A model generated the notes under the pieces. That model was not told the DNA's origin, did no database searches, and worked only from the letters and a program-made list of their open reading frames with translations. DNA of 20,005 nt, from contig WRGP01000236.1 in the NCBI GenBank assembly GCA_009787135.1, positions 1 through 20,005 of the forward strand, written 5' to 3'. Below, piece by piece: positions 1-8,255 of the stretch. The first letter of the stretch is position 1. The number at the start of each line of letters is the position of its first letter. The stretch comes from Bacillota bacterium (GTDB lineage: Bacteria; Bacillota; Clostridia; Christensenellales; Aristaeellaceae). The translations under genes and the position numbers were made by a program.

Positions 1-3000
1 GAACAGGCTGTCAAAGGCATAAGCGCCGTCCTTTCCAGCCTGCGCCTGCCGCAGAATGGTCCCGGTGAAGGGATCCACGAGCGAAACCGTGGCCGTGAGG
101 CCGGGATCCTCCTCGCCGCGATACCCGTCATAGTTAGTATCCGCGAACACAAGGCCGCAAATGCAGCCCAGCTTGGAAACGGCGGCTTTTGTTTCCAGAC
201 GCTCGCCATTGCCAAGGGAAAAAACTTCGCTCGCGCTGCCCACAGTAAACCCCCAGCCTGCCTCTGGCAGCCGATAGGCAAGGCGGTATTGGCCCGGCCT
301 AAGCCCCTCAAAGGCATACGCGCCGGTTTCGTCCGTCTCCCTTTCGGCGACGAGGGTTTCCCTCGCGCCGCTGAGCGCGTAGAGCGAGATTGCCAACCCT
401 GAATAGCCTTTGCTATTCCATTGGGTGCCGTCCGCTTCCGTATCGATCCATACCAGGCCAGACAGGGCAGCCGCTTTCATAACGCCCGCGTTTACGGCCG
501 CCTCCGCCTGCCACGCGGCCAGGGAGACCTCCCGCTCGGCCGTACGGCCGAGGATAGCCGGCATATCGCTTTTCGTACCTTCCGCGTAGGAATTTTCAGC
601 AAACAGGTAACCATCCGGCAGCGTCATGCGCAGCGTATACTCGCCCGTTCGCAAGCCCGCAAACGCGTACGCGCCCTTTTCGTCGGTCAGCGTTTCCCGG
701 CGGACCGCGCCTTCCTTTATAAGGGTAACGGCGATACCCGCCAGGAGCGGATCCGTCCCCTCACGATACGCGCCCGTTACACTGACATCTTCCCATACAA
801 AACCGGAAAGCCTGGCGGTGTGGGTGCCGCCGCAAACGAGCAGATCGGGCCTGTCGCCGGAGCGAAGCGTAATGGGCCCGCTGATGGCCGTGTTGCTGTC
901 AATGCCGGCCAGAAGCCGCGTGACCTCCGGCGCGGACTTCGCAAAGATCATATTCTCTGGCAGGGCCACGCCGATGCGGTATGTGCCGGGCAGAAGGTCC
1001 GTGAAGGTATAGGTACCGTTCTGACCTGTTTGCGCGGCGGCGGCGGGCGTTTGTTCCGTGCTTAGCAGCGTGACCGTAATTCCCTCCAGGCCAGGCTCGT
1101 CCGTGCTGCGCAGGCCGTCGTCGTTCAGGTCGTGCCAGACAAGGCCGGTGAGCGTGACGGGATACACGGCGGCGAGATCGAACGAGACGCGCTCGCCGGA
1201 TTGCGACAGGGTGACCGGTTCCGGAGGCTCGATAAAAACCATCCCTTCCGGAAGCGCCACGCCGAGCGTATACGTATCGGCGGAAAGCGGGGTGAGCGTA
1301 AAACGGCCCCTTTCATCGGTAATAACCGCGAGACCCACGGGCTCCAGCAGCACGGGGACGCCGACAAGGGGTGCGTTATCCGCGGTGATCATACCTTCGA
1401 TAACGCCGGGCTCCATCATGCGCACGTCCAGGGTGCGGCGCTCGCCCGCCAGCAGTTCAATGGTTTGCATGTGCTCGCCATTGAGAATAAGGCCTTTGGG
1501 CGGGGTGAAGGCAATTTCATACGCGCCTGGATAGAGCTCGCCGATCTGATAGGAGCCATCCCCGCGGGAGTACGCGGCATACGTTCTCTCCGCGCCCGTT
1601 AGCACAATCTCCGCACCCGCTATGGGCTTGCCCTGGGGATCCAAGGCGCGCCCGAGAAGGGAGGCGGCGGGGTAAAGGTGAATGATAGACTCCGGCGGCC
1701 CGCCCTCTATGCGCCAGAGGACGCCTTCAGGCGTCTGAACGGACAGCGCCTCCTTGGAGAGCAGCATGCCCGTAAAAACAAAACGCCCGTCCCTGTCCGG
1801 GGCCTGAGGATCCAAGCCGGCGATGGACAGCGTGACGGGGTATCCGTCCAGCGGCCCGTGTACAAGGACATGCCCCTGAACCGTCTCAAGCGGCAGGATG
1901 CGCGCGTCCTGCCCGTTCGGCAGCGCGCCATAGCCGTCCGCCGGATGGAAACGCACAACCGCGCCGTCCGGCTTGTACGAGAACGCGTACGCGCCATAGG
2001 GGTCGGTAACGGTTTGCGCGAGCGGGGCTCCGCTTTCGTCTTCAAGCGTTACGGGCAGCCCGGAAAGGCTTTTGCCGGCCGCATCCGTCACGTGGCCGGA
2101 CACCGCATAGGCCGCCGGAGAGGCCAGCGGCGTGAAGGTAGCCACCGTGACGTCAAAGGGAGCCGTAATATTTTTTTGCGCGAGGGTGTCAGGCGCTACG
2201 GGGTATTCAAACGAATAGCGCGCGATGCCGGATACGGACAGCGCGTGCACCTCCTCCACGCCCGCCAGCGCAAAACGCCTGGGGATATACAGGCGGCCGC
2301 CGTCGGGCCGCTCGCCGAGCCAGGCGGCGCCCGCGATTTCGGGCGCGTGCAGGTCAAAGGTTAGCCCTTTTATGGGCAGATCCCGCCAATTCTGCGTCAA
2401 GGTTAGGGTGAAATCAACTTCCGCGTCCGACAGAAACAGGCTGTTACATGCTTGCGACATCGCCGTGATTTGAGGTGAGAGCAGCCCCGCGGGCAGCGGC
2501 TGGCTTACATAGGTAACCTCAGCGATGGGCGAATCCGCCGCCAGATAGGGGGAGATGGTGAACGGCGCGATATGGCCGTCATAGAGGTGGCCCTCCCCCG
2601 CGCGGGTCATCGTGAGCACGTAATGGCCCGCCTTTAGCGGCGCCGGCGGCGTGTACGCGCCGTTTGAGTCCGCCTCAAAGGCGAGAACCGTGTCGCCCCG
2701 GCTATCCAGCACCGCGAACGCGCCGCCGGGCACGGACGCGCCGTCATCGCCGGATACATGCGAAAGGGTGAAGAAGCCCATTTCGCTGGCCGCGATGGTC
2801 TGATATTCCGTGGTCTGCCCAGGGTATACGGAGAATTCGTTCGTTTCTGTATCAGGCGCGAACCCGTCTTCCGCAATGCCAGCCGGCCGCAGCGTATAGC
2901 GAATCCCTTCCGGACTGGCGGGGAGCGCCAGCGTTTCGCCGGAGGACAGCGTACCGCAGGCGACGCCATTCCCGTCAAGCACTTCATAGCGCCGGTCAAT

Positions 3001-3813
3001 GGCCACGAGCCGGGTTAGCTTTTGCCCGTCAACGGCCATGCCCAGCGTGCGCAGGGAGAGGAAACCGTTCTGGTTATTGCTGACGGAGACATCGGTAACG
3101 GCGCCGGGCGAAAGGAGGACGGTCACGGGCGGCTCCATGCGGTATCCATCGGGCGGCTCCGCCTGCGCGAGCGTATATTCGCCCGGCTCGCTCGCAAGGG
3201 CAAGCGCCACGCCCGCTTCATCCGTCTCCAGCGGGATGGTTTGCCCCCGGCCGATAAGATGGAAGCGGACGCCTGCCAGGGGAACAGCCCCGTTCGCCCC
3301 GTTCCCGGTGAAGGTAACGCGCAGCGCCTGCATGCCGGACCACAGGTTGGTAAAGGTGAGATCGCCAGGTTGGGTCAAGGGCAGGTATTCGCCCTCATGC
3401 TCCCCGATAACATAGCCCGCGGGCGCGGACTCCTGTTTGATATAGAGATCCGTGGAACGCGGAAGAAAAACGGCCAGCGGCGTGGGCTGAGAGACAAGCA
3501 GGAGCGGGCGAGACGGGTCGGCAAAATCGGGGAAGGGTACAAAATCCCCTCCGCTTCTGGCATATATGCCAAAGACAGCACCCGCGACGCACGGCTGAAC
3601 CACCGGTTCCAGGGTCTCCGGGTGCAGCGAAACGCCTTGCACGGCCAGCGTATACGTAGGCTCCGCCGGCATTTGGCCGGGGGAGAAGACATATACCGTG
3701 CTTCCCAGGACGACGGTATCCGAAACGGCGGGCAGCGCTGCCAGCAGAAAGAAAAAAAACGCGATCCAACCAAAGGGATTTCGCAAGAAATCCCTGCCAT
3801 TACTACGCCGCAT
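1..3813 (-). CDS. Giant secreted SpaA/SdrD-B-type repeat surface protein, 3' end beyond the window
   Basis: The minus-strand frame starting at ATG 3813 has no stop down to base 1, giving at least 1271 codons; the C-terminus and any LPXTG anchor lie outside. It starts with MRRSNGRDFLRNP followed by a hydrophobic segment (WIAFFFFLLAALPAV), a signal peptide or anchor. Residues about 50-230 look like SpaA/Cna-B prealbumin-like folds (KQESAPAGYVIGEH, AQAEPPDGYRMEPP). Regions near residues 568, 716 and 801 resemble carboxypeptidase-regulatory-like repeats (GHVTDAAGKSLSGLPVTL). From about 890 there are four tandem SdrD-B-like domains starting near 891 (GLVWHDLNDDG), 1004 (GFVWEDV), 1121 (GLVWIDTEADG) and 1220 (GLVFADTNYDG). 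Such domains usually form rigid stalks or adhesins, often calcium-binding through DxNxDG loops. GGAGG at 3820-3824 lies six bases before the start. Adhesion is inferred from the family; no ligand is identifiable. Confidence 0.88.
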   Translation of the reverse strand, partial: MRRSNGRDFLRNPFGWIAFFFFLLAALPAVSDTVVLGSTVYVFSPGQMPAEPTYTLAVQGVSLHPETLEPVVQPCVAGAVFGIYARSGGDFVPFPDFADPSRPLLLVSQPTPLAVFLPRSTDLYIKQESAPAGYVIGEHEGEYLPLTQPGDLTFTNLWSGMQALRVTFTGNGANGAVPLAGVRFHLIGRGQTIPLETDEAGVALALASEPGEYTLAQAEPPDGYRMEPPVTVLLSPGAVTDVSVSNNQNGFLSLRTLGMAVDGQKLTRLVAIDRRYEVLDGNGVACGTLSSGETLALPASPEGIRYTLRPAGIAEDGFAPDTETNEFSVYPGQTTEYQTIAASEMGFFTLSHVSGDDGASVPGGAFAVLDSRGDTVLAFEADSNGAYTPPAPLKAGHYVLTMTRAGEGHLYDGHIAPFTISPYLAADSPIAEVTYVSQPLPAGLLSPQITAMSQACNSLFLSDAEVDFTLTLTQNWRDLPIKGLTFDLHAPEIAGAAWLGERPDGGRLYIPRRFALAGVEEVHALSVSGIARYSFEYPVAPDTLAQKNITAPFDVTVATFTPLASPAAYAVSGHVTDAAGKSLSGLPVTLEDESGAPLAQTVTDPYGAYAFSYKPDGAVVRFHPADGYGALPNGQDARILPLETVQGHVLVHGPLDGYPVTLSIAGLDPQAPDRDGRFVFTGMLLSKEALSVQTPEGVLWRIEGGPPESIIHLYPAASLLGRALDPQGKPIAGAEIVLTGAERTYAAYSRGDGSYQIGELYPGAYEIAFTPPKGLILNGEHMQTIELLAGERRTLDVRMMEPGVIEGMITADNAPLVGVPVLLEPVGLAVITDERGRFTLTPLSADTYTLGVALPEGMVFIEPPEPVTLSQSGERVSFDLAAVYPVTLTGLVWHDLNDDGLRSTDEPGLEGITVTLLSTEQTPAAAAQTGQNGTYTFTDLLPGTYRIGVALPENMIFAKSAPEVTRLLAGIDSNTAISGPITLRSGDRPDLLVCGGTHTARLSGFVWEDVSVTGAYREGTDPLLAGIAVTLIKEGAVRRETLTDEKGAYAFAGLRTGEYTLRMTLPDGYLFAENSYAEGTKSDMPAILGRTAEREVSLAAWQAEAAVNAGVMKAAALSGLVWIDTEADGTQWNSKGYSGLAISLYALSGARETLVAERETDETGAYAFEGLRPGQYRLAYRLPEAGWGFTVGSASEVFSLGNGERLETKAAVSKLGCICGLVFADTNYDGYRGEEDPGLTATVSLVDPFTGTILRQAQAGKDGAYAFDSLF

Positions 3814-3842
3814 GAGATTCCTCCATGTACATATATGATTGT

Positions 3843-3871
3843 ATCGTAGCGCATGCGGGGAGAATTGTCAA
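3843..3871 (-). promoter_or_regulatory. Likely sigma-A promoter for the surface protein
   Basis: On the minus strand TTGACA (3871-3866) is followed after 17 bases by TACGAT (3848-3843, four of six matches to TATAAT). It sits about 30 bases upstream of the start codon and is divergent from the transporter promoter. The -10 box is imperfect, so confidence is moderate. Confidence 0.5.
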
Positions 3872-3929
3872 TTGATTGCGGCATGTTTGGATATGTTTGG
3901 TAAATACCATGAACAATGTCAAAAACCAG

Positions 3930-3958
3930 TTGACACAAAGTATTCATAACGGTATACT
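3930..3958 (+). promoter_or_regulatory. Strong sigma-A promoter of the ABC transporter operon
   Basis: TTGACA at 3930-3935 is separated by 17 bases from TATACT at 3953-3958. This is a full consensus -35 and a five-of-six -10 at ideal spacing, 33 bases before the binding-protein start. AGGAGG follows at 3973-3978, twelve bases before the ATG. No clear operator or riboswitch was seen in the short leader. Confidence 0.85.
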
Positions 3959-3990
3959 ACAATAAAAAATTAAGGAGGGTTTCCATTTCT

Positions 3991-5127
3991 ATGAAGAAAC
4001 TGCTTTGCGCGATGCTGTCCGCAGTGATGCTGCTGGCGGTGGCGTCCCCGGTATTGGCCGCCGACTACAAAATCGCCATCGTAACCGGCACCACGTCCCA
4101 GGGCGAGGAGGAATTCCGCGCCGCGGAATTCCTGCAGAACGAGTATCCGGACATCGTTCTGACCGCGACCTATCCGGACAACTTTTCCTCCGAAATCGAG
4201 GCGACCAAAGCGAACATTTTGCAGTTTGCGTTTGATCCGGACGTCAAGGCCATCATCATGTGCCAGGCTGTGCCAGGCTGCGCGCCCGCGTTCCAGGAAA
4301 TCAAAGAAATGCGCCCCGACATTCTGCTGATCGCCGCCGTGCCGCAGGAGGCCGCCGCCACGATCACCGCCGCCGCGGACGTCGTCCTGTACTCGGATGA
4401 GCCCGCGCAGGGCACGCAAATCGTCGATACGCTCAAGAACTGGGGCGTTGACGTGTTCATTCATTATTCGTTCCCGCGCCATATGGCGATGGAAACGATC
4501 GTCGCGCGCCACAAGATTATGGAAGAAGCCTGCGCGGAGGCGGGCATTGAGTTTATCGACCGTACCGCGCCCGACCCGACAGCCGAGGCCGGCCCAACCG
4601 CGTCACAGCAGTTTATTTTAGAGAACGTGCCCGCCGTCATGGCTGAGTTCGAAGGCAAGAAGGTGGCGTTCTATACGACCAACTGCGGCATGCAGGAACC
4701 CCTGCAGGTGGCGGTATTGGCGCAGGAAAACGCGTATTATCCGCTGCCCTGCTGCCCGAGCCCATACCACGCTTTCCCGGCTTCCATGGAGATCGGCGTG
4801 GACGAGAATTCCTATGGCGATCCGGAGGCAATGCTGGAGCAGATCGCGGCTGTCCTCGCCGCAAAAGACGCGCTGGGCCGTTTCTCCACATGGGCGCTGC
4901 CTGTTAACATGGCGTTCATTCAGGGCGCGTTTGAATATGCCACAAAGTTTATTGCCGGTGAGTTCACCGACCGCAACGACGCGGAACAGGTGTACGCCAC
5001 CTTGTGCGACGCGGCCGGGGTGGAAAACCTGGATGTCGGCACCTATGTGGACGCGAACGGCCATGAGTATGACAACTACTACATGGTGCTGCTGCCGGCC
5101 GTAGATTTTCACGACTACGCGAAGTAA
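3991..5127 (+). CDS. DUF3798-family periplasmic-type binding protein
   Basis: This 378-residue secreted protein is the first gene of a four-gene ABC transporter operon. The signal peptide is MKKLLCAMLSAVMLLAVASPVLA with likely cleavage after VLA (residue 23). No lipobox cysteine follows, unlike most Gram-positive binding lipoproteins. The mature protein opens with a beta strand and a GTTSQGEEEFRAAE motif (about residues 32-45) that I associate with the DUF3798 family, which has a sugar-binding-protein-like two-lobed fold. Further Rossmann-like strands follow (VKAIIMCQAVPG, ILLIAAVP, VAFYTTNCGM). Its position before an ATPase and two BPD_transp_2 permeases supports a solute-capture role. The substrate is unknown; relatives of this transporter class carry sugars, nucleosides or autoinducers. 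The DUF3798 assignment is from memory. Confidence 0.85.
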   Translation: MKKLLCAMLSAVMLLAVASPVLAADYKIAIVTGTTSQGEEEFRAAEFLQNEYPDIVLTATYPDNFSSEIEATKANILQFAFDPDVKAIIMCQAVPGCAPAFQEIKEMRPDILLIAAVPQEAAATITAAADVVLYSDEPAQGTQIVDTLKNWGVDVFIHYSFPRHMAMETIVARHKIMEEACAEAGIEFIDRTAPDPTAEAGPTASQQFILENVPAVMAEFEGKKVAFYTTNCGMQEPLQVAVLAQENAYYPLPCCPSPYHAFPASMEIGVDENSYGDPEAMLEQIAAVLAAKDALGRFSTWALPVNMAFIQGAFEYATKFIAGEFTDRNDAEQVYATLCDAAGVENLDVGTYVDANGHEYDNYYMVLLPAVDFHDYAK

Positions 5128-5171
5128 GCGAGCGTGGGAGGCTTGAAAGCCCCCTGTGTTCCCGCCCTTTC

Positions 5172-5201
5172 CACCCGCATGAACCGCGGTTCATGCGGGT
5201 G
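5172..5201. promoter_or_regulatory. 30-base perfect palindrome between binding-protein and ATPase genes
   Basis: The half-site CACCCGCATGAACCG (5172-5186) is followed directly by its exact reverse complement to 5201. As RNA it would fold into a strong hairpin, followed by GCCTTTT. It lies 45 bases after the binding-protein stop and 35 before the ATPase start. The likely role is a leaky intra-operon terminator or an mRNA-stabilising hairpin that keeps binding protein in excess over the membrane components. A DNA-binding protein site is possible. Confidence 0.75.
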
Positions 5202-5235
5202 CCTTTTGAAATCCCACCCATAAGGGGGAAAGACA

Positions 5236-7182
5236 TTGAGCGCTGAATACATTCTCGAGATGCGAAATATCACAAAGGCATATGGTCCCAATCCGGTGCT
5301 GCACGAGGTTTCGCTAAAAGTACGCCCGGGCGAGATCCACGCGCTGCTGGGCGAAAACGGCGCGGGAAAATCCACGCTGATGAACATACTCTTTGGCATG
5401 CCGGTCATCCACGGGACGGGCGGGTATCAAGGGGAAATGCTCTTGGAGGGAGAAAGCGTGCAGATCCTCTCGCCTCATGACGCCATGGAGAGAGGCATTG
5501 GCATGGTGCACCAAGAGTTCATGCTGATCCCCGGCTTTACAATCACTGAAAACATTAAGCTCAACCGGGAGATCGCGCGGCCCAATCTCGTCAGCCGCGT
5601 ATTGGGGAAAAGCCTTGAGAGCCTGGATATGCGCGCGATGGCCAGGGATGCGCGCGCCGCGCTGGATTCCGTGGGCATGAGTATTGAAGAATACGCGCTC
5701 ATACAGGGTCTCCCGGTCGGCTATATGCAGTTTGTGGAAATCGCCCGCGAGATCGATAAAACCGGCGTGAAGCTTCTCGTGTTTGACGAGCCGACTGCCG
5801 TATTGACCGAAACGGAGGCCGAACAGCTCATCGGCGTGATGCGGACAATCGCGCGGAGCGGTATCGCGATCATCTTTATTACACACCGTTTAAACGAGGT
5901 CATGGCCGCGTCTGACAGCATCACGATCCTGCGCGACGGGAAGCTTGCCGCCGTGCGCGAAACAAGCCGGACGACGCTCAACGAAATGGCGGAGCTGATG
6001 ATTGGCCGCGCCGGGGAGAGCATCATCGAGGTGGAGCGCCGCGCTTTTGACCCGGAAGCTAAGGTTGCGCTAAGGCTAAAGAACCTGGCGGTAGACATGC
6101 CGGGCGAAAAGGCGAAACGCGTTGATTTGGATGTGCGCGAGGGGGAAATACTGGGCATTGGCGGTCTGGCGGGGCAGGGAAAAATTGGCATTCCCAACGG
6201 AATTATGGGGCTATACCCGGCCACGGGCGATGTCCGGCTCTTTGGCGAGCAGCTCCCCCTAAACGATGCCAGAAACGCGCTGAGCAGGGGCATGGCCATG
6301 GTTTCGGAGGATCGGCGCGGTGTAGGCCTGCTGCTGGAGGAATCCATTGAAGACAACATCGCGTTTACCGCCATGCAGGTGAACGGCAGTTTCATAAAGC
6401 CCTTGTTGCCGGACCCGGCGCCTGTGCGCAAGAACCTTTGGAAGCTGCTGCTGGTCATGCTGCTCACGGCCGTGTTTCTCACGCTTGGGTTTTATGGCGA
6501 TACCAAGTGGCCGCGCGTGGAACCGCACGCCGCGCGTACACAGACGGTGGCGATGCCGGAGGACGCCGCCCTGCCAGAGGGCGACCTGCTGGCGGAAGAC
6601 GACGTTCTTTTGGAGGGCGATACGGATCTGACCCTGGACACGGGCGCGCCGCCGATCGCGCGTATCAGTCCGTTATTCTTCATTTTAGGTTTCATTGGCG
6701 TGCTTTCGTTGCTGTATATCGGAATCTATCCGTTCGTGCGTCCTATGACCGAACGGCTGAAGATAAAGGATGGAAAAGCGGTGCGCGAGTACGCGGCCCG
6801 CATGATCCGTGAGTTGGACATCCGCTGCCGCGGCCCTTTGCAGCATGCGGGAACGCTGTCCGGCGGCAACCAGCAAAAGGTCTGCGTGGCGCGCGCGCTG
6901 GCGCTGACCCCGAAGTTTCTTTTTGTATCCGAACCGACGCGCGGCATTGATATCGGCGCCAAAAAGCTGGTGCTCAGGACGCTTGTAAAGCTCAACCGCG
7001 AGCTGGGCATGACGGTTGTCATGGTCTCCTCCGAGCTGCTGGAACTGCGTTCCATCTGTGACCGCATCGCCATTGTTTCCGAGGGCGAGGTAGCGGACAT
7101 TTTCCCCGCTGACGCGCCGGATGTGGACATCGGCCTGGCGATGAGCGGTATCAAGGCCATGAAAGGGGGGCCTACGCGGTGA
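5236..7182 (+). CDS. Double-NBD ABC transporter ATPase with a membrane hairpin inserted in NBD2
   Basis: This 648-residue fused ATPase is of the RbsA/MglA/nucleoside type. NBD1 has Walker A GENGAGKST (39-47), a variant signature LPVGYMQ (159-165), Walker B LLVFDEPTA (180-188) and switch His217. NBD2 has the degenerate Walker A GLAGQGK (310-316), signature LSGGNQQKV (541-549) and a Walker B-like FVSEPTRG (563-570) in which the usual Asp is Ser. Between IEDNIAF (371-377) and REYAARMIRELDIRC there are about 140 residues where the family usually has about 30-45. The extra part holds two hydrophobic helices (about 402-420 and 478-501) around an acidic loop, with Arg/Lys on the predicted cytoplasmic sides. 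The TTG start at 5236 follows AAGGGGG (5222-5228) at good spacing. The gene overlaps the next one by four bases. Confidence 0.93.
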   Translation: MSAEYILEMRNITKAYGPNPVLHEVSLKVRPGEIHALLGENGAGKSTLMNILFGMPVIHGTGGYQGEMLLEGESVQILSPHDAMERGIGMVHQEFMLIPGFTITENIKLNREIARPNLVSRVLGKSLESLDMRAMARDARAALDSVGMSIEEYALIQGLPVGYMQFVEIAREIDKTGVKLLVFDEPTAVLTETEAEQLIGVMRTIARSGIAIIFITHRLNEVMAASDSITILRDGKLAAVRETSRTTLNEMAELMIGRAGESIIEVERRAFDPEAKVALRLKNLAVDMPGEKAKRVDLDVREGEILGIGGLAGQGKIGIPNGIMGLYPATGDVRLFGEQLPLNDARNALSRGMAMVSEDRRGVGLLLEESIEDNIAFTAMQVNGSFIKPLLPDPAPVRKNLWKLLLVMLLTAVFLTLGFYGDTKWPRVEPHAARTQTVAMPEDAALPEGDLLAEDDVLLEGDTDLTLDTGAPPIARISPLFFILGFIGVLSLLYIGIYPFVRPMTERLKIKDGKAVREYAARMIRELDIRCRGPLQHAGTLSGGNQQKVCVARALALTPKFLFVSEPTRGIDIGAKKLVLRTLVKLNRELGMTVVMVSSELLELRSICDRIAIVSEGEVADIFPADAPDVDIGLAMSGIKAMKGGPTR

Positions 7183-8255
7183 CGCAAGAGACTTCCGCGC
7201 GCGACTCATTTGCTTATACTGTGAAGAAAGCGTTTCGCAATTTTGGCTTGACGCGGTGGATCATTGTCGGCTTTTTCATTTTGCTGCTGATTGGCGCGTT
7301 TGCCACGGGCCTTAAGGTACCCATGCTTTTGGGCAACGTGCTGCTGCGCACCGGTTTTAACAGCATTCTGGTGCTTGCCATGCTGCCGGGCATTCAGTGC
7401 GGCATCGGCTTGAACATGGGCATGACGCTCGGCATCATCGGCGGCCTTCTTTCCACGCTCATCGGCCTTGAGTACGGCATGACAGGCTGGGGAGGCTTTC
7501 TGTTCTCCATAACGCTGGGCGCGGTATTTGGCGCGGCAATCGGCTATTTCTATAGCTTGCTGCTCAACAAGCTCAAAGGGCAGGAGATGGCGGTTTCGAT
7601 GTATGTCGGATTTGCGTTCGTCGCCTTCATGTGCATACTCTGGATGCTGCTGCCGTTTAAAAATCCGCGGCTGACCTGGGCGCTTGGGCCAGGCCTTCGC
7701 CTGACGCACAACCTGAACTCCTCGTTTGGCAAGCTGCTGAATACCTTTCTTGCCTTTGAAATCTTTGGCGTTATGGTGCCCACAGGCCTGTACCTGTTCC
7801 TTGGGCTATCCTGTTTCCTTATTTGGCTTTTTCTGCGCTCCCGGACCGGGGTGGCGATGAGCGCCGTGGGTACGAACCCACGCTTCGCCGAGGCCACCGG
7901 CATCAACGTCAACCGCATGCGGACGGTTGGCACGGTGTTGTCCATGGTGCTGGCGGCCATTGGTATTATCGTGTTTTCTCAAGGATACGGATTCATGCAG
8001 CTGTATAACGCGCCGCAGCAAATGGGGTTCATCGCGGCCAGCGGAATTCTAATCGGCGGGGCGTCTATAGGCCGGGCAAGGATTTCGCATGTTGTGCTCG
8101 GCTGCTTTCTGTTCCAAGGCATTTTGACGTTGGGCATGCCGGTCGCCAACGCGCTGGTTCCACAGGGAAACATTTCGGAGGTCATGCGCATCCTTATTTC
8201 AAACGGTATCATTCTGTACGCGCTGGCGCAGGCGGGGGGTGAGATACGTGGCTAA
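7179..8255 (+). CDS. ABC transporter permease, BPD_transp_2 family (permease 1)
   Basis: This 358-residue polytopic membrane protein has multiple hydrophobic segments, including IIVGFFILLLIGAF, a glycine-rich helix GLNMGMTLGIIGGLLSTLIG and LGAVFGAAIGYFYSLLL. The loop LLNKLKGQEMAVSMYVGF and the cytoplasmic coupling segment GTNPRFAEATGINVNRMR are typical of RbsC/nucleoside-type permeases. The GTG start at 7179 overlaps the ATPase stop (GTGA), with a GAAAGGGGGG site eight bases upstream, so translational coupling is likely. It probably pairs with the following permease as a heterodimer. The transported solute cannot be deduced. Confidence 0.92.
   Translation: MTQETSARDSFAYTVKKAFRNFGLTRWIIVGFFILLLIGAFATGLKVPMLLGNVLLRTGFNSILVLAMLPGIQCGIGLNMGMTLGIIGGLLSTLIGLEYGMTGWGGFLFSITLGAVFGAAIGYFYSLLLNKLKGQEMAVSMYVGFAFVAFMCILWMLLPFKNPRLTWALGPGLRLTHNLNSSFGKLLNTFLAFEIFGVMVPTGLYLFLGLSCFLIWLFLRSRTGVAMSAVGTNPRFAEATGINVNRMRTVGTVLSMVLAAIGIIVFSQGYGFMQLYNAPQQMGFIAASGILIGGASIGRARISHVVLGCFLFQGILTLGMPVANALVPQGNISEVMRILISNGIILYALAQAGGEIRG

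Noticed and set aside
421..3849. Several long plus-strand frames (for example 1678-2364 and 3022-3849)
   Set aside because: They lie opposite the continuous minus-strand surface-protein frame, are Arg/Gly/Pro-rich with no recognisable domains, and follow from the high GC.
4259..4280. Ten-base tandem duplication (TGCCAGGCTG) in the binding-protein gene
   Set aside because: It encodes ordinary residues in frame and is short enough to be chance.
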